Shown piece after piece: positions 38,298-50,385 of a stretch of DNA of 64,000 bases; within the stretch, counting starts at the first letter, position 1, and every line of letters begins with the position of its first letter. Origin of the DNA: Amoebidium appalachense (taxonomy: Eukaryota > Ichthyosporea); contig CAVNZM010000010.1 in the NCBI GenBank assembly GCA_963693365.1, positions 8,742,001 through 8,806,000 on the forward strand, given 5' to 3'. The position numbers and the translations under genes are program-made. The notes beneath the pieces are model-generated. The model had not been told where the DNA came from. It was given only the letters and a program-made list of their open reading frames with translations, and made no database searches.

Positions 38298-41200
38298 ATG
38301 GCAACCACCTCGCGGAAGAGTTGTGTGCCCGATTTGGCTGAGTACGGGCTGACTCGTGAGCGTGGATTTCTCCCTGCACAGGTATGCCCACACCCCACAC
38401 CGTAGCTCCTAACAATCCTCTCCCTCGCTCGTGTCGGCTGGCACGCCTTGATTCGATCTTCCAGTCCGAGATGAATGACTCGACTCGTGCCGAATCAATT
38501 TTTCAAACGCAGCGCACGTGAGTAGTAGCTTTAATAACCGGCTGTGCACGCGAGAGCGTGAATTTACAGGAATTGTGGAATAGTAGAGCCACGCTGAAAG
38601 CGAGCAGTTGATGGGGTGGTGCATCTTGTTATACAACAGGTGTTTCTCAACCACACACTTTTATCAGTTACGTTTCGCTCTTTTGTTCTTTTCTTGTTTG
38701 CGGCACAATCCTCTTTCTGAGGCCTCAGAGTGCTTACTGTTGCTTATCATTCTTTTGCCTAATACTTTCTGCCCAGGATCCACTCAAGAGCCTTCCGCCT
38801 GCATACCGTGCGTGGGACCATGCAGTGCAAGAGGTATCACACTACATTCTTGCCGGGGTCGTGCGCCCGCACCTCGAGAGGCTGCCCCTGCTGCCTGTCT
38901 CGGGCCTGGTAGGTGGCCCACTGTGTGCACGACACTTCACTTGCTGGGAGCAGAGTGTGTTTGAAATTTTGGTTAAGAGGGCACCTGTGACACGGGACAT
39001 AATGTTTGTAGATAGAGCACCGGCTATACTGGTTTGTTCGGCTTTCGTTGAATGCACTAGGGGTCCTTTGCGCAGGGCACCAATAGCTTATTTCTGTTGT
39101 TAGTGTGTTTGGTAACCTTTGACCAGCTGCCGACGATGCTTGTTTGCTCTGGCACCAGCTAATACCGGTGGCTGTGCAGAAGGACGGGCCTGAGCTGCAG
39201 CGTGCCTACAGCGTGCTCAGTCTCCTGTGCCACTCGTACGTGTGGGGGGAGGGCGAGGCCCGCGCCTGCAGTGTGCTTCCCCGCAACCTGGCCGTGCCGT
39301 GGGCAGAGGTGTCCAAGCGGCTGGGCATACCCCCTGTGCTGACGCACGCAGCCGTGGTGCTGTGGAACTGGCGCAGGCTGGACAGTGAGGGCCCACTGGA
39401 CCTGTCCAACCTGGCCTGCCTGGGTGTCACAGGTGGGTGGACGGGTTTATTTTCCTCCCTTTTTTTTTTTTTTTTTTTTTTTTCTGTGTGTATGTGTGAG
39501 GGGGGGGGGGGGGAGGGGGGAGGTCAGGTGAGGGTGTATGTGTGTGTATGGTGTGTGAGCGGTAAAGATGTAAAGGGTGAAATGGCAATTATTTTGCACC
39601 GAGTGAGCATTCCATTTGCAAAAGGCAAGTTGCAAACGGTGGAGGGCAAGGGTTTTATTCCGCCGTTTTTCAGATTTCACCCCCACCACTGCTGCTGCCG
39701 CTACCACCACCACATCCAAGTATATAAGCAAGAAATTTCAGCTCTTAAGCAACCGGGGAAATCTATATTTGTTTAACAAGTGGTTGAAACTGTAAGCTGC
39801 CTCCTGCGCCCGCGTTGACACCCCCCTGTTTTATGCAGCGGGTGGACTTGATGAGGCGTGGTTCTACCTTGTGACGGTGGAGATTGAGGCCAAGGGGGCT
39901 AAGGCACTGTGTGCTATTGTGGATGCTATGGCGGCGGCAGAGGAGGGCAGGCCCGAGGCAGTGGCACGGCACATGGACGAGCTGTCTGTGGCACTTGCAA
40001 ACATGGGGGTGTCACTGCGCCGCATGTACGGTGGGTACCCATGTTTGGTGGTGGGGTGAGACGCCGGATCAATTAAGTTTCTAACGAGAAAAGGGAGGAT
40101 TGAACGTGATAAACAATTGAGCCAGAAATAGTCTGCACCAGAGTTTTGCAGAGGTGGTAATCATGTGACGTTTTTATAGTTGGTTGATGACATTGAATTA
40201 TTCGATAGTAAGGGACAAAGCAGAAGGGGAGGTAGAGCACAGTTTCCAATAGTTCTAATGGAAGCGCTAGTGTGTGAACAAGGAAAGCTAACATCAATTC
40301 CTGCCCACAGAGAAATGCGACCCGCACATGTTTTTCAACAAGATCCGCCTGTATCTGTCTGGGTGGAAGAATAACCCGGCCCTGCCCAATGGTCTGATCT
40401 ACGAGGGTGTGTCCAAAACCCCCCTGCAGTATAGTGGGGGCAGTGCAGCCCAGAGCAGCTGTATTCAGGCCATCGACATAGCACTGGGGGTCGACCACCA
40501 CCCCATGCCCAAGCAGCAGGAGGAGGTTAAGGCATGCCCGGCATCGGTTAAGGCAGAACCTGGAACGTCATGCCCTATGACGGGCCAGAAGGCACCAACC
40601 AGGCTGACCGGGTGCCCCGTCAAGACGGCCGGCGATGAATAGTAAGTGTTTTCCTTGGGATGAGATGTGTCTGGTTGCTGCACGGCCAAGAAGCATGCAT
40701 GGATTGCGCTGCCGGTCAATTTTGGAAGCATACCAAGTCATACCAGGCCTGGTGCTGTTAGGAAACGGTAATGAAATACACGGTATACTCTGTTGGCTAG
40801 AAACATGGCTCTCTGCTTGTGGATGTGTTCTGACCCTCGCCACCCCCTGCAGCTCCTACCTGCACGAGATGAGGCAGTACATGCCGGGCAAGGACAGAGC
40901 CTTCCTTGAGGCCCTAGAGGGTGTGCCCTCCCTTCGGTCCTATGTGCTCAGCAACGAGGCTAAGTGTGAGACCCTCAGGCCGGCATACAACGGGGCACTG
41001 GATGCACTGGCTGCATTTAGGAGCATCCACATACAGGTGTGTGTATGGGTGGGTTAATTATGGAGCGATTTGGATTGACCCGGTGGTGGTAGTGTATGGG
41101 AAACAGGGGAAAGGACCTCCTATTTGAGGTGGTTGAATAGTGCTGTGCAGCAGGGATGACTACGGTTGGCATGTATGCACGGATTTGTCTGGCCTAAATG

Positions 41201-41429
41201 AACACGTGCTTGTCTCCTTCGTGCAAACATTCAGTGTGATATGAATATTTCCTGCCAGCATGTGCTGACACATACTCCCCCCCAGATGGTGACGCTGTAT
41301 GTGGTGTCGCAGGCTGCCCGGTCCAAGTCCGGCACAGGCCTTAGTGACCGCGGCACAGGCGGCACCAGTGCCGTGCCCTTCCTCAAGCACGTGAGAGACG
41401 AGGTTAAGATGCAGAAGATCAGCCAATAG
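38298..41429 (+). CDS. IDO: Indoleamine 2,3-dioxygenase
   Basis: Heme enzyme that opens the tryptophan indole ring to N-formylkynurenine, the first step of the kynurenine pathway. Exons: 38298-38381, 38777-38908, 39180-39432, 39839-40030, 40311-40641, 40853-41036, 41286-41429; total 1320 nt, 439 residues, all phases consistent. Diagnostic blocks: [18 protein letters not shown] at the start, [57 protein letters not shown] and [11 protein letters not shown]. The proximal heme ligand is His390 in FRSIHIQMVTLY, and the flexible substrate loop GTGG is at 415-418. An insertion of about 45 residues (about 286-330) precedes the MRQYMP block. No signal peptide is seen, so cytosolic. Introns are short and nearly free of simple repeats, unlike neighbouring genes. 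It cannot be assigned as IDO1 or IDO2. Confidence 0.96.
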
Positions 41430-42854
41430 CGCCTCGACGTTAAATCTGTGTGGGGTTTGGCTGCCTGCCTGCACGAATGCTGAATGATTGCGGCGATAGA
41501 GTCGCATGACTTTAGAATTATGATTAGTGTTATATAGTTGATGTACATGACAAGGGGATACAGGCCTTGCTCTGATAGTCCTCTTTTGTAAATTTTGTGC
41601 CCATGCCTTGTTCCGAGTTTTGTAGCTGAACGAGTGAGACTTTCGAATAATTGACGCGAAAGAATGGGACATGCATGCCCAACTGTGTGGGCTTATATAA
41701 TGTTGTCGATCTGGGGGACCCGGTGCCCCTCTTTGCTTTGCCAATGGATTAAAGATGGTGTGTGCGGTGGCACGCACAGCCAGAGTGATGCGCACGTGTT
41801 GTTCTACATTCACATTCACAGAAGAATGCAAAGCGTACATGTCTTATAATAAGATATGTTTGTGTGTGTTGGGGCTGGAAGAACTTATCCCGGTGTGGTT
41901 GGGAGTATTACACGGGCCAGGCCATTGCAAGGTGGCACACAGCATGCGCAACTGTGCGGCTCGGAGATTTATGTACCAGGGCTTTTGAAAGACCATGGCA
42001 AATATAATTTGCATACTCTAGAGGTGGTGGCGGTGCCGTGGTGTGCTCAAAGGGAATCATTCGGCCAAGGGCATGGCGGTCGGTGGGGAGGGCCATGATT
42101 ACATGCAAATAACAAAGAACTCAACCCCCCTAAACTGTGGTATATGGGAGGGGAGGGGGGGGGGGGTTCGATGGGCCGGGATGGGGAAAGGCCAAGGGGC
42201 AGGGTTAAAGCTAGCAGGAGGAGAGAGGCCGTAACACGGTTGCACTGGGGAGGAGGGGCCGCGGGGGCCCGGGCTGGGGTGGGGGCCCGGGGACCTCCAC
42301 ACAAGGGGAGCTCGGTATGTGTGTTTTTTTTTTTTTTTTTTTTTTTTTGGGCCCCGGGCAGGGGGGGGGGGGGGGGGACGTTAAGGGGTGGCGTGACTTG
42401 AAAGGTGGGGGGAAGGGGGGGTACTGACGGACAGAATCAAGTGACATGCCCACTCAAGGCCTTCAAGTTGATGTGCTCTTTACTGCCCTTGCAATTGGGG
42501 GCTCTGCAGAGCCATGTTGCTCTGCACAAATGATTACAGTCTAGTGCCCTGCAGTGGGCTAAATCACATTTATCTACATACCGCAATGACAGAGGACAAT
42601 CAACTTAACTCAGATAGATACATAATCAGTAGCATAGGTTATACATGGGAAGCAAAGGAGGAAGGGGGGGGGGGGGGGGGGGGGGGGGGGACAAGGCGAA
42701 AGACAAAATAAATGAACATTCCTGACACAGCGGAGTCTTGTAGAAACGTCATAAAACAAGTGCGGCATTGGCAATCAAGTCAACACAATAAACACGTAAC
42801 ACACTCAGCTGGCACGGCCACTGAGACAAAAGCCGCGCCCAATGTACACTGTTC

Positions 42855-42894
<40 letters not shown>

Positions 42895-42999
42895 TGTACC
42901 TGTGTGTGTGTGTGTGTGTGTGTGTGTACGTGTACCTGTGTGTGTGTGTGAGTGTCTGTGTGCGTGTACCTGTGTGTGTGTGTGTGTGTGTGTACGTGT

Positions 43000-43034
<35 letters not shown>

Positions 43035-43037
43035 TGT

Positions 43038-43072
<35 letters not shown>

Positions 43073-43084
43073 TGTACCTGTGTG

Positions 43085-43120
<36 letters not shown>

Positions 43121-43123
43121 TGT

Positions 43124-43162
<39 letters not shown>

Positions 43163-43201
43163 TGTACCTGAGTGTGTGTGTGTGTGTGTGTGTGTACGTG
43201 T

Positions 43202-43248
<47 letters not shown>
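41430..43248. other. Intergenic region between convergent IDO and aminotransferase
   Basis: 1.8 kb containing the 3' ends of both genes. It has a GGGG-rich stretch (42140-42440) with a T run at 42325-42348, a G run at 42664-42690, a plus-strand AATAAA near 42708 and the CACAG/GTAC minisatellite at 42860-43250. No other gene is seen. Confidence 0.6.
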
Positions 43249-43250
43249 TC
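42860..43250 (-). repeat. (GT)n minisatellite with GTACGTGTACCTG core
   Basis: Nine GTACGTGTACCTG-type cores (at about 42890, 42926, 42960, 42992, 43030, 43068, 43117, 43158 and 43194; two variants) separated by 20-40 bp of GT. On the strand of the adjacent aminotransferase each core reads CACAGGTACACGTAC, an AG|GT junction. The array ends at the stop codon region of that gene. Confidence 0.92.
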
Positions 43251-43987
43251 AAGCAGTCAGGTACTCCACCACCTTCTCAATCGTCTCCCTCTTCTTGCAG
43301 ATCGCAAACCGCACCAATGTGCACTTGTTCTCATCCGCTGTATGTGTGTGTGTGTGCGTGTGAGTGTGTGTACGTGTGAGTGTGTGTGTGTGCGCGTGCG
43401 GCGTGTGTGCATGTGTGTCCGTGTTTGTGTGCGTGTGGGTCACAATGCACGTGTGTGTTTGGTGTGTGTGAACCGAACAGTGCACATCCTTATATGTAAG
43501 TGCCAGAGAGCTAGCTTCGTGGTCCTGGTAATCCACACTCCACCCAGCACAAAACAAGACACCGAAGATCCTCTCCAGCCCCTCTCCCTCTCCCCTTCAC
43601 CCATTCACACGCTACACACATACACGTGCATACGAGCACCTGCATTCGCACACATGCACGAGCACATTTGCACATGCAAGCAACCCACCTCTCCACCTCT
43701 CCCCCCTTCCCGCCTTCCCCCCCTCCCCCCCCTCCCCTCCCCCCCCCCCCCCCCCAAACTCCCTCCCTTCCCCCCCCCCCCGCCCCCCCCCCTCCTCCCC
43801 CAACGCACACACACAAACACGAACATACACGCACACCCCAACCCCCACCCCCCATGCACACGCACATGCACTTACGGTTTGCGTAAAAGATGCTCATGGG
43901 CACGGCCGACACCTTTTTGGTTTGTGTCAGCCACCGGCAGTACTCAAAGTCCCCCATCCCTGCAGCAGCCCTCACCCACCGTGAGAA

Positions 43988-44019
<32 letters not shown>

Positions 44020-44620
44020 GGGGGGGGCAGGCTTTAAAGGTGAACATTTGATCCTATGCAAAGAACAGACACATGCAGACACCCACTGCAGCCACATGCA
44101 CAAAGGAACTGTGCAAGTACACGTTGCATGCACCCACAACACAACCACAGGCGCACAGTGCAGTTATACCCACTCACACCCCCTCCCCTGCCCGCTGTAT
44201 CCTCCCTCCCCAATCACACACACCAATACACCCGAGGACCACACACTCACCGCCTTTGTTGCTTTTTCTGAGTCACGCTTGCAGGTGTTGCTTTTGTGTG
44301 CATACACACAAACATCGGCCCATGTGTGTGGGGCCGGGTGGGTTGGTGATGGTGATGGTGTGTGTGTGTGTGGTGGTGTGTGTGTGGGGGGGAGGGGGGG
44401 GGGGAGAGGGGGGGGGGGGGGGGGGGGGAGGACCTGTAGACTTGACGTCAGCAACGAGGAAATAACCCCCCTTTGCCGGGCAAATTTCAAGGCCCAACTT
44501 CTCAAGAGCCCCCCCAAGAAGTCGCGCATTTTCCTCAAAAAGCTCAGACGTGCCCTTGTAGTCTTCGGCCTCCAGAGCAGCGGCAATGCCCTCTGTGCGT
44601 GCGTGCGTGCATGCGCGCGC

Positions 44621-44693
<73 letters not shown>

Positions 44694-45416
44694 TGGTGAC
44701 GTATGTGTGTGCTTGCGTACATGGATGTGTTTGTGATCTTGTGTGTGTGTGTGTGTGGTTTTGGTTGTGGGTTGTGTGTGAGTTTTTGTGTGCAGTGGTT
44801 AACAGATGACTTCCCGGGGGGAGGAGGGAATGTGTGTGGGTGATCTTGCCAAACGAATTGTTCTTGCCTACTCCCATGTCGCCATATTTTCCCAAACCCA
44901 TTCTTCAATGATAGCCTCCCCGAACTATCTCCAAAGACTGTCTCCCGAGATAATCTCCAAACTGACGAGTTGAGGCGCTAACGTGGCACCAACCAAACGA
45001 GCATAATCTCTCAATCTCCAAAAGATTGGAACGTGTGTTCGTGTCAGTCCACAGGTGACCGACGTATGTCCTATCACAGACCTGGATAAGGTGTGTGGGT
45101 GACTGACTGACTGTGCCTGCGCACATGTATGTGTGTGCGTGTGTGTGCGCGCGCATGCCCGCGCGTGTGTGTGCATGCTGTGTGTGTGTTTGTGTGGGTG
45201 CACCTGCATATTGGGTATATACACATAGGTGCTTATGTGTATGGATTTAGGGTACACAAGACATACTCTGCAGGGGAGTCGGTGCGCAGTATGATGCATA
45301 GTTGTGGGGCACAGACACGGCCGTAATCAGAGGAACAGGCCCAACGGCCCAGCCAACACGCCACCCCGTCAGAGAGAACATCTTGGACGAGCTGTGTGTG
45401 AGTGTGTGAGTGTGTG

Positions 45417-45481
<65 letters not shown>

Positions 45482-45651
45482 GCATGTGTGCGCGCGCATA
45501 TGTGTGCACACGTGTGTCAGGTGTGCTTGTGTCCATGTGCGTGTACGTGTGCGTGTACGTGGGCAAGTGTACACGTACGTTATGTCCACGTATGGATATG
45601 TGATTGTTTCAGCCGGTAGGACGGAGAGAGATGGGGGGGGGAAGAGGTGGG

Positions 45652-45697
<46 letters not shown>

Positions 45698-45862
45698 GGA
45701 GAAGGAAACTAGCCACCATAGCAGCAATTACACTACATTGCAAGCACGTGCACACGGCATCTACCTACACCTCTGGCTCCACACCTCCTGCCCCATCTGC
45801 TGCCACACAGCAACCAACAAATTGCACTCCATTTATACCATTTAGCCTCGGTCCATACCCAA

Positions 45863-45913
<51 letters not shown>

Positions 45914-46420
45914 AGTTTCCCCAACTCCCCACATTAAAGGTACCAAAGAACATACCTGCCAATAGTGATTGTCCTGTCAAACATGCCGGGCACGTCAGCC
46001 AATCGCCTGTGGACGTTATTGCCAAATATGGTGCACTCGTAGACCTCATCACTGATGGCTATCACGTTGTGCTTTAAGCACATCTCAGCTACTATTTTTA
46101 GCTCCTGCTCCGTAGCAACATGGCCCGTCGGGTTATGGGGGGTGTTAAAGATCACTGCTTTGGTGCGTGGCCCAAATGCCTCCCTGCATCCGTGTGTGTG
46201 TGTGTGTGTGTGTGCCGGGGGGGGGGGGGGGGGGGGCACGTGCGTGTGTGTGCGTGTGTGTGTTCATGATCATTCTTGAGTGTGTGCATGCATGTGGTGC
46301 ATTCTCAGCACGAATTGTGCTTGTGCGTGTTTGTGCGTATCTGTTATGTGTGTGTGCGTGTGTGCGTGTGTGTGTGCGTGTGTGTGTGTGTGTGTCTGTG
46401 TGTGTGTGTGCGCGCGTGTG

Positions 46421-46459
<39 letters not shown>

Positions 46460-46516
46460 CTGTGTCTGTGTCTGTGTGTGTGTGTGTGCGTGTCTGTGTG
46501 TGTGTGTGTGTGTGTG

Positions 46517-46588
<72 letters not shown>

Positions 46589-46986
46589 TGTAGAAGAGGA
46601 AGTCAGTGGATACGACAGATGGTAAGTGTGTGTGTGTGTGTTGAGGGGTGAAGGACTAATTCAGAGACATCCCTCATGAAGTGCCTATACACAATCATCA
46701 ACACAAACACACCAGAGCAATAAGCAGATAGCTAGAGACCGAGGCAGAGGTACCCAGTTCGTGCCCTTCTTTGTGCTATCTATCAATTCTTTCGCTCCCA
46801 TTTACTCCCTGTTCGAGCCTCCCCAATTCATTCATACAAGTGTTTTGTCATCAGTGTGAAAAAGCCCCCCCATCCCCGCCTCCACCCCTTAACCCCCGCG
46901 GCTGCCAGTACCCTTTAGTACCTGTCCGTCGTTTCTAAGCAAGTAATGAGTGAAATGTGTGTACTTGTGTGTGTGTGTGTGTGTGC

Positions 46987-47034
<48 letters not shown>

Positions 47035-47387
47035 GGGTGTTTTTTCTTTCTTTCTTTCTTTTTTTCTTCTTGTTGTTTGGGGGAGGGACGGGGGGAAGGG
47101 GGAGAGGGGAGGGGGCAAATTGAAGGTCTTTTACCTAAACTTATTCTCGTCGAAGCCAAACTTCGGGGGGGTCAGTGTGACGACCTTAGGGGTGCCGCCA
47201 GCCAATCGGATCCAAGGAAAGTACCACGGGTAGGCCGGCTCAAACACTATCACCTCGTCTCCCTCCCCCACCACAGCCTGCAGACCAATCAGAAGTCAGT
47301 ACAACTCACATGACCGCTTCCTTTCCTCCCTTTCTCTCCCCCCTCTCTCCCTGTCTCTCTCTTCCTCTCCTTATCTCCCTTTCACAC

Positions 47388-47433
<46 letters not shown>

Positions 47434-47735
47434 GGTCCTCTCCTGCTCTCCCCTGCCTGCCTGGCCTCACAGGCTGACACAAGGTCCTATCCAACCAAAT
47501 GCCTGCTACATTTTCTCTTCAAATTCCCATGCTCATCCCATTCTTGCGTCACCGAACCATCCCCCCCCCCCCCCCCCCCCCCCCCCCACTTTCTCCCCGC
47601 CTCCACCACCAATCCACCCAAACACAAACACGCACCCAAACATTACCCCCCCCCCCCTTCTCTTCCCTTGCGTGCGCGCACACACACACACCCGAACCCA
47701 TCCACCTACCCACTCGCACACCATTCTCTACTTAC

Positions 47736-47777
<42 letters not shown>

Positions 47778-48938
47778 CCAAAAAAAAAAACAAAAAAAAA
47801 CGAAAAACCAAATATGCGCACACGCTCAAATCAAGCCGAAGTGTTAGACCATTCTTTTTAAGCATGCCAACTTCCCCCCCCCCACCCCATCCCACCCCTC
47901 CCCCTTCCCCTGCCCCACCCCCCTCCCCACTCCCCTTCCCAAACCCATCCCCAGCCAGCACCTAAACAGGCTAGCATGTGCTCCACTCTTTCCATCCAAC
48001 ACCCCCCCCACACACCCCCCCCTCTTTCTCCCTCCTCCACTGGAGGCCACCCACCCACCCTGACACCTACCCACCCCACCAGTGCATGCCTTTATGTACA
48101 CACACGCAACCCCGCCCGGCTCGCACGAATACAAACACCCACTTACACATGCACAGAGATATGAGCACACGTACACACATACTTGTGTAAGCTGGCGCCA
48201 CACACTCGCGACAGGCACGCGTGCCCACCTTTCCCCCCCCCCCCCCCCCCCCCTTCCCCCCCCTTCCCTTCCCCACACACACACCGATATTGTCGAGTAC
48301 AGGGCCTCTGCCCCCGATGCCGTGACGACCATCTGTGTCGTTGGGTCGTAGGTGGCCCCATAGTGCCGCTGGTAGAACCCGGCCAGTGCCTGCACAACGT
48401 GAAACCATCAGAATTGCTGGGTGGTGGGGAAGTGAGGGAAGAGGGGGTGTTGGTTGCAAGAATGTAGTTACCGATGTAGATGTGTGGCATTGAACGCAAA
48501 ATAGTGGGTTCATTGCCATAGGTGAAGGAACCACGAATGAAACTTCGCAGCCAGAAAGTGGCACAACCGCCTTTCATTTGTCACACGGTGTACGGGTGTG
48601 CTTTCTATGAATTCATGGGCAGTAACCTGGGGATCGAAGGGTGAATGGGTGATGTGTATGTGTGTGTGTGTATGTGTATCTATAGAGGTGGGTATACTAT
48701 AGGGTGGGAGAGGTGGTCATAGCAGGTTGCAGGGAGAGAGAGGGAAGGTGAAAGCGGGGTTCGAGAGTAGACGGTGGTGTCACTGTTGGCGATGTTTACC
48801 TGTGTCAGGGCAGGCAGGCCGTTTGGTGGCCCATACTGGTTAAGGGCTGAGTCGTTCATAATCGTCTCACAGGCCACACGCCGCCCTATCTCGCTGCCCT
48901 CAAAGTCGGGGAACCCCTGAGGTTGTGTGTGTGGAGGG

Positions 48939-48970
<32 letters not shown>

Positions 48971-49432
48971 AATCCGATTAAGCAAGCAGATGGAAGGCAG
49001 CGGGGCAAGGTCTTGAGGAAAAAGGAAGCGAGGGAGCGCGGAAACGAAGGGGTAACGAACAGTAGCACGGAAAGGAGGAGCGTAGGTGCTTTTGTGTGTG
49101 TTGTGTGTGTGTGTGTGTGTGTACACGTGACTGCGTGTGCGTGGTTGTGTGTCCGGTCGTGATGCAGCCAAAGAACGTTCTTCATGAAGGTAAGTCTCTT
49201 ACACTTATGGACTCTAAGAAAGCGGTGGGGCATGCGTCACAGCACGAATCTCTGGGTTGCTCCAAACAGGCCAAGCACAAGCAGGGGAGGCAGTGTGCTA
49301 GAGGGGCACACACACCTGGCCCAGGTTTATGACCCCCGGGTTGCGGGCCAGCGCCAATATCTCCGCCCAGGCCGACTGCACGCCCCCAAGGTCCAGCTCG
49401 CGCTGCACACGCGCAGAGGCAGAGAACTCCAT
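43249..49432 (-). CDS. Class I/II aminotransferase, kynurenine/methionine type
   Basis: PLP enzyme of fold type I, closest in signature to kynurenine aminotransferases and the related YbdL group. Exons in transcript order: 49432-49316, 48916-48800, 48389-48285, 47277-47135, 46183-45956, 45391-45267, 44592-44434, 43959-43876, 43337-43249; total 1167 nt, 388 residues, phases consistent. Signatures: INLGQGFPDFEGSE across the first junction, NQYGPPNGLPAL, VTASGAEALYS, GDEVIVFEPAYPWY, NTPHNPTG with Asn178, SDEVYE with Asp206 and Tyr209, PLP lysine Lys240 in SSSKMFSLTGWRVGW, AVPMSIFYANP, and substrate-carboxylate Arg369 in LVRFAIC. The family length is about 390-425, so this is full-length. No targeting peptide is visible, suggesting cytosol. 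Its neighbour IDO supports, but does not prove, kynurenine as substrate; glutamine or methionine transamination is an alternative. Confidence 0.93.
44616..44691 (+). repeat. (GT)n microsatellite in aminotransferase intron
   Basis: About 70 bp of pure GT preceded by CG-rich steps. Read on the minus strand it runs through GCACGCACAG into the acceptor of exon 44592-44434. Confidence 0.92.
45392..45476 (+). repeat. (GT)n microsatellite forming an aminotransferase acceptor
   Basis: GT/GTGA repeat whose minus-strand end CACACAG is the 3' splice site of the PLP-lysine exon 45391-45267. Confidence 0.9.
46190..46592 (+). repeat. (GT)n microsatellite in aminotransferase intron
   Basis: GT repeat interrupted by GTCTGT and GC steps, beginning beside exon 46183-45956, with a G run at 46217-46236. 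Confidence 0.9.
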
Positions 49433-50385
49433 ATTGACGTTAGGACGCGGAAGGGACGAGAAATAGGGTGATGGACACGGCAGCCAAAAAAAAAACAGAA
49501 ATCATTCCGGGGACGACATTTTGTTGTCACGGGACGACGACGTCGACCCTCATGCAGAGGGGTGTGACGTCATGCATCAATGCTCTGTTTCTATTGGCTT
49601 AGGATGTATCACTGAGCCCCGTACGATTGGATATCCAAAATATTATACCTTTTCCTATAGGATAATAATGCACCTGGTGGCCGGATATCGTTGAGTAAGG
49701 TCCAGGAATGTGATTGGTTGGGTAGCAGGCAATCACGTTCAATAGATCTATTGAAGTTGGCAAAATAGGGGCATATACAAAGGCTCCCAGCATGATAAGG
49801 TACATCTTATTAGTTGACGCAGCCCTTTCTCGTTAAACAAATACTGTAAAAACATCAAAATTGAATGAAAAGCCTTCTGCATCACTGCGTCACGCGTGAG
49901 AGCAACGTGTCCTGCGACCCTTCGAATTCCAATCGTACATGCAATTTCCCAGCCAATATCTGTGCATGCATCCATTGGTTAACTATCACGCGCCAATAAG
50001 CCGTTACTACATCTTTGCATGTCTTTTTTCCGTTACCCCGGTGGGCACGCACACTCGGCCATCCCAAGTCCCCCAGGTCCACCGCCCAGCTAAGTCAAGC
50101 TGCCAGCCCCTTCAACACTCAGTCACCGCTATGGCATGCAGGTGTTCTGGTAGGAAAAAAACCGTCAGGCATTTTTCTTGTTTGATAGAACACTTGAACG
50201 TGGGTTATAATCGTGCTTGACTACAGGAACCATAGTGGATCGCCCATCTGACTTCGCATTAGTCAAACCACATAGTTGATGCTTTTGGAGATTAGATCTT
50301 GAAATCACGAGTTTCACGACCCGGGAAGCAGCAGCATATTCTGTTGACAAAACTTGTAATTTAACCTCTCATAAAACATTCGGCA
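49433..50385. promoter_or_regulatory. Shared divergent promoter region
   Basis: 953 bp between the start of the aminotransferase (-) and the start of the membrane-protein gene (+). Free of simple repeats. It carries several CCAAT-type motifs on both strands: CTATTGGCTT near 49590, GATTGGTTGG near 49712, CAGCCAATATC near 49950, CATTGGTT near 49973 and GCCAATAAG near 49992. No TATA box was identified. Confidence 0.4.
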
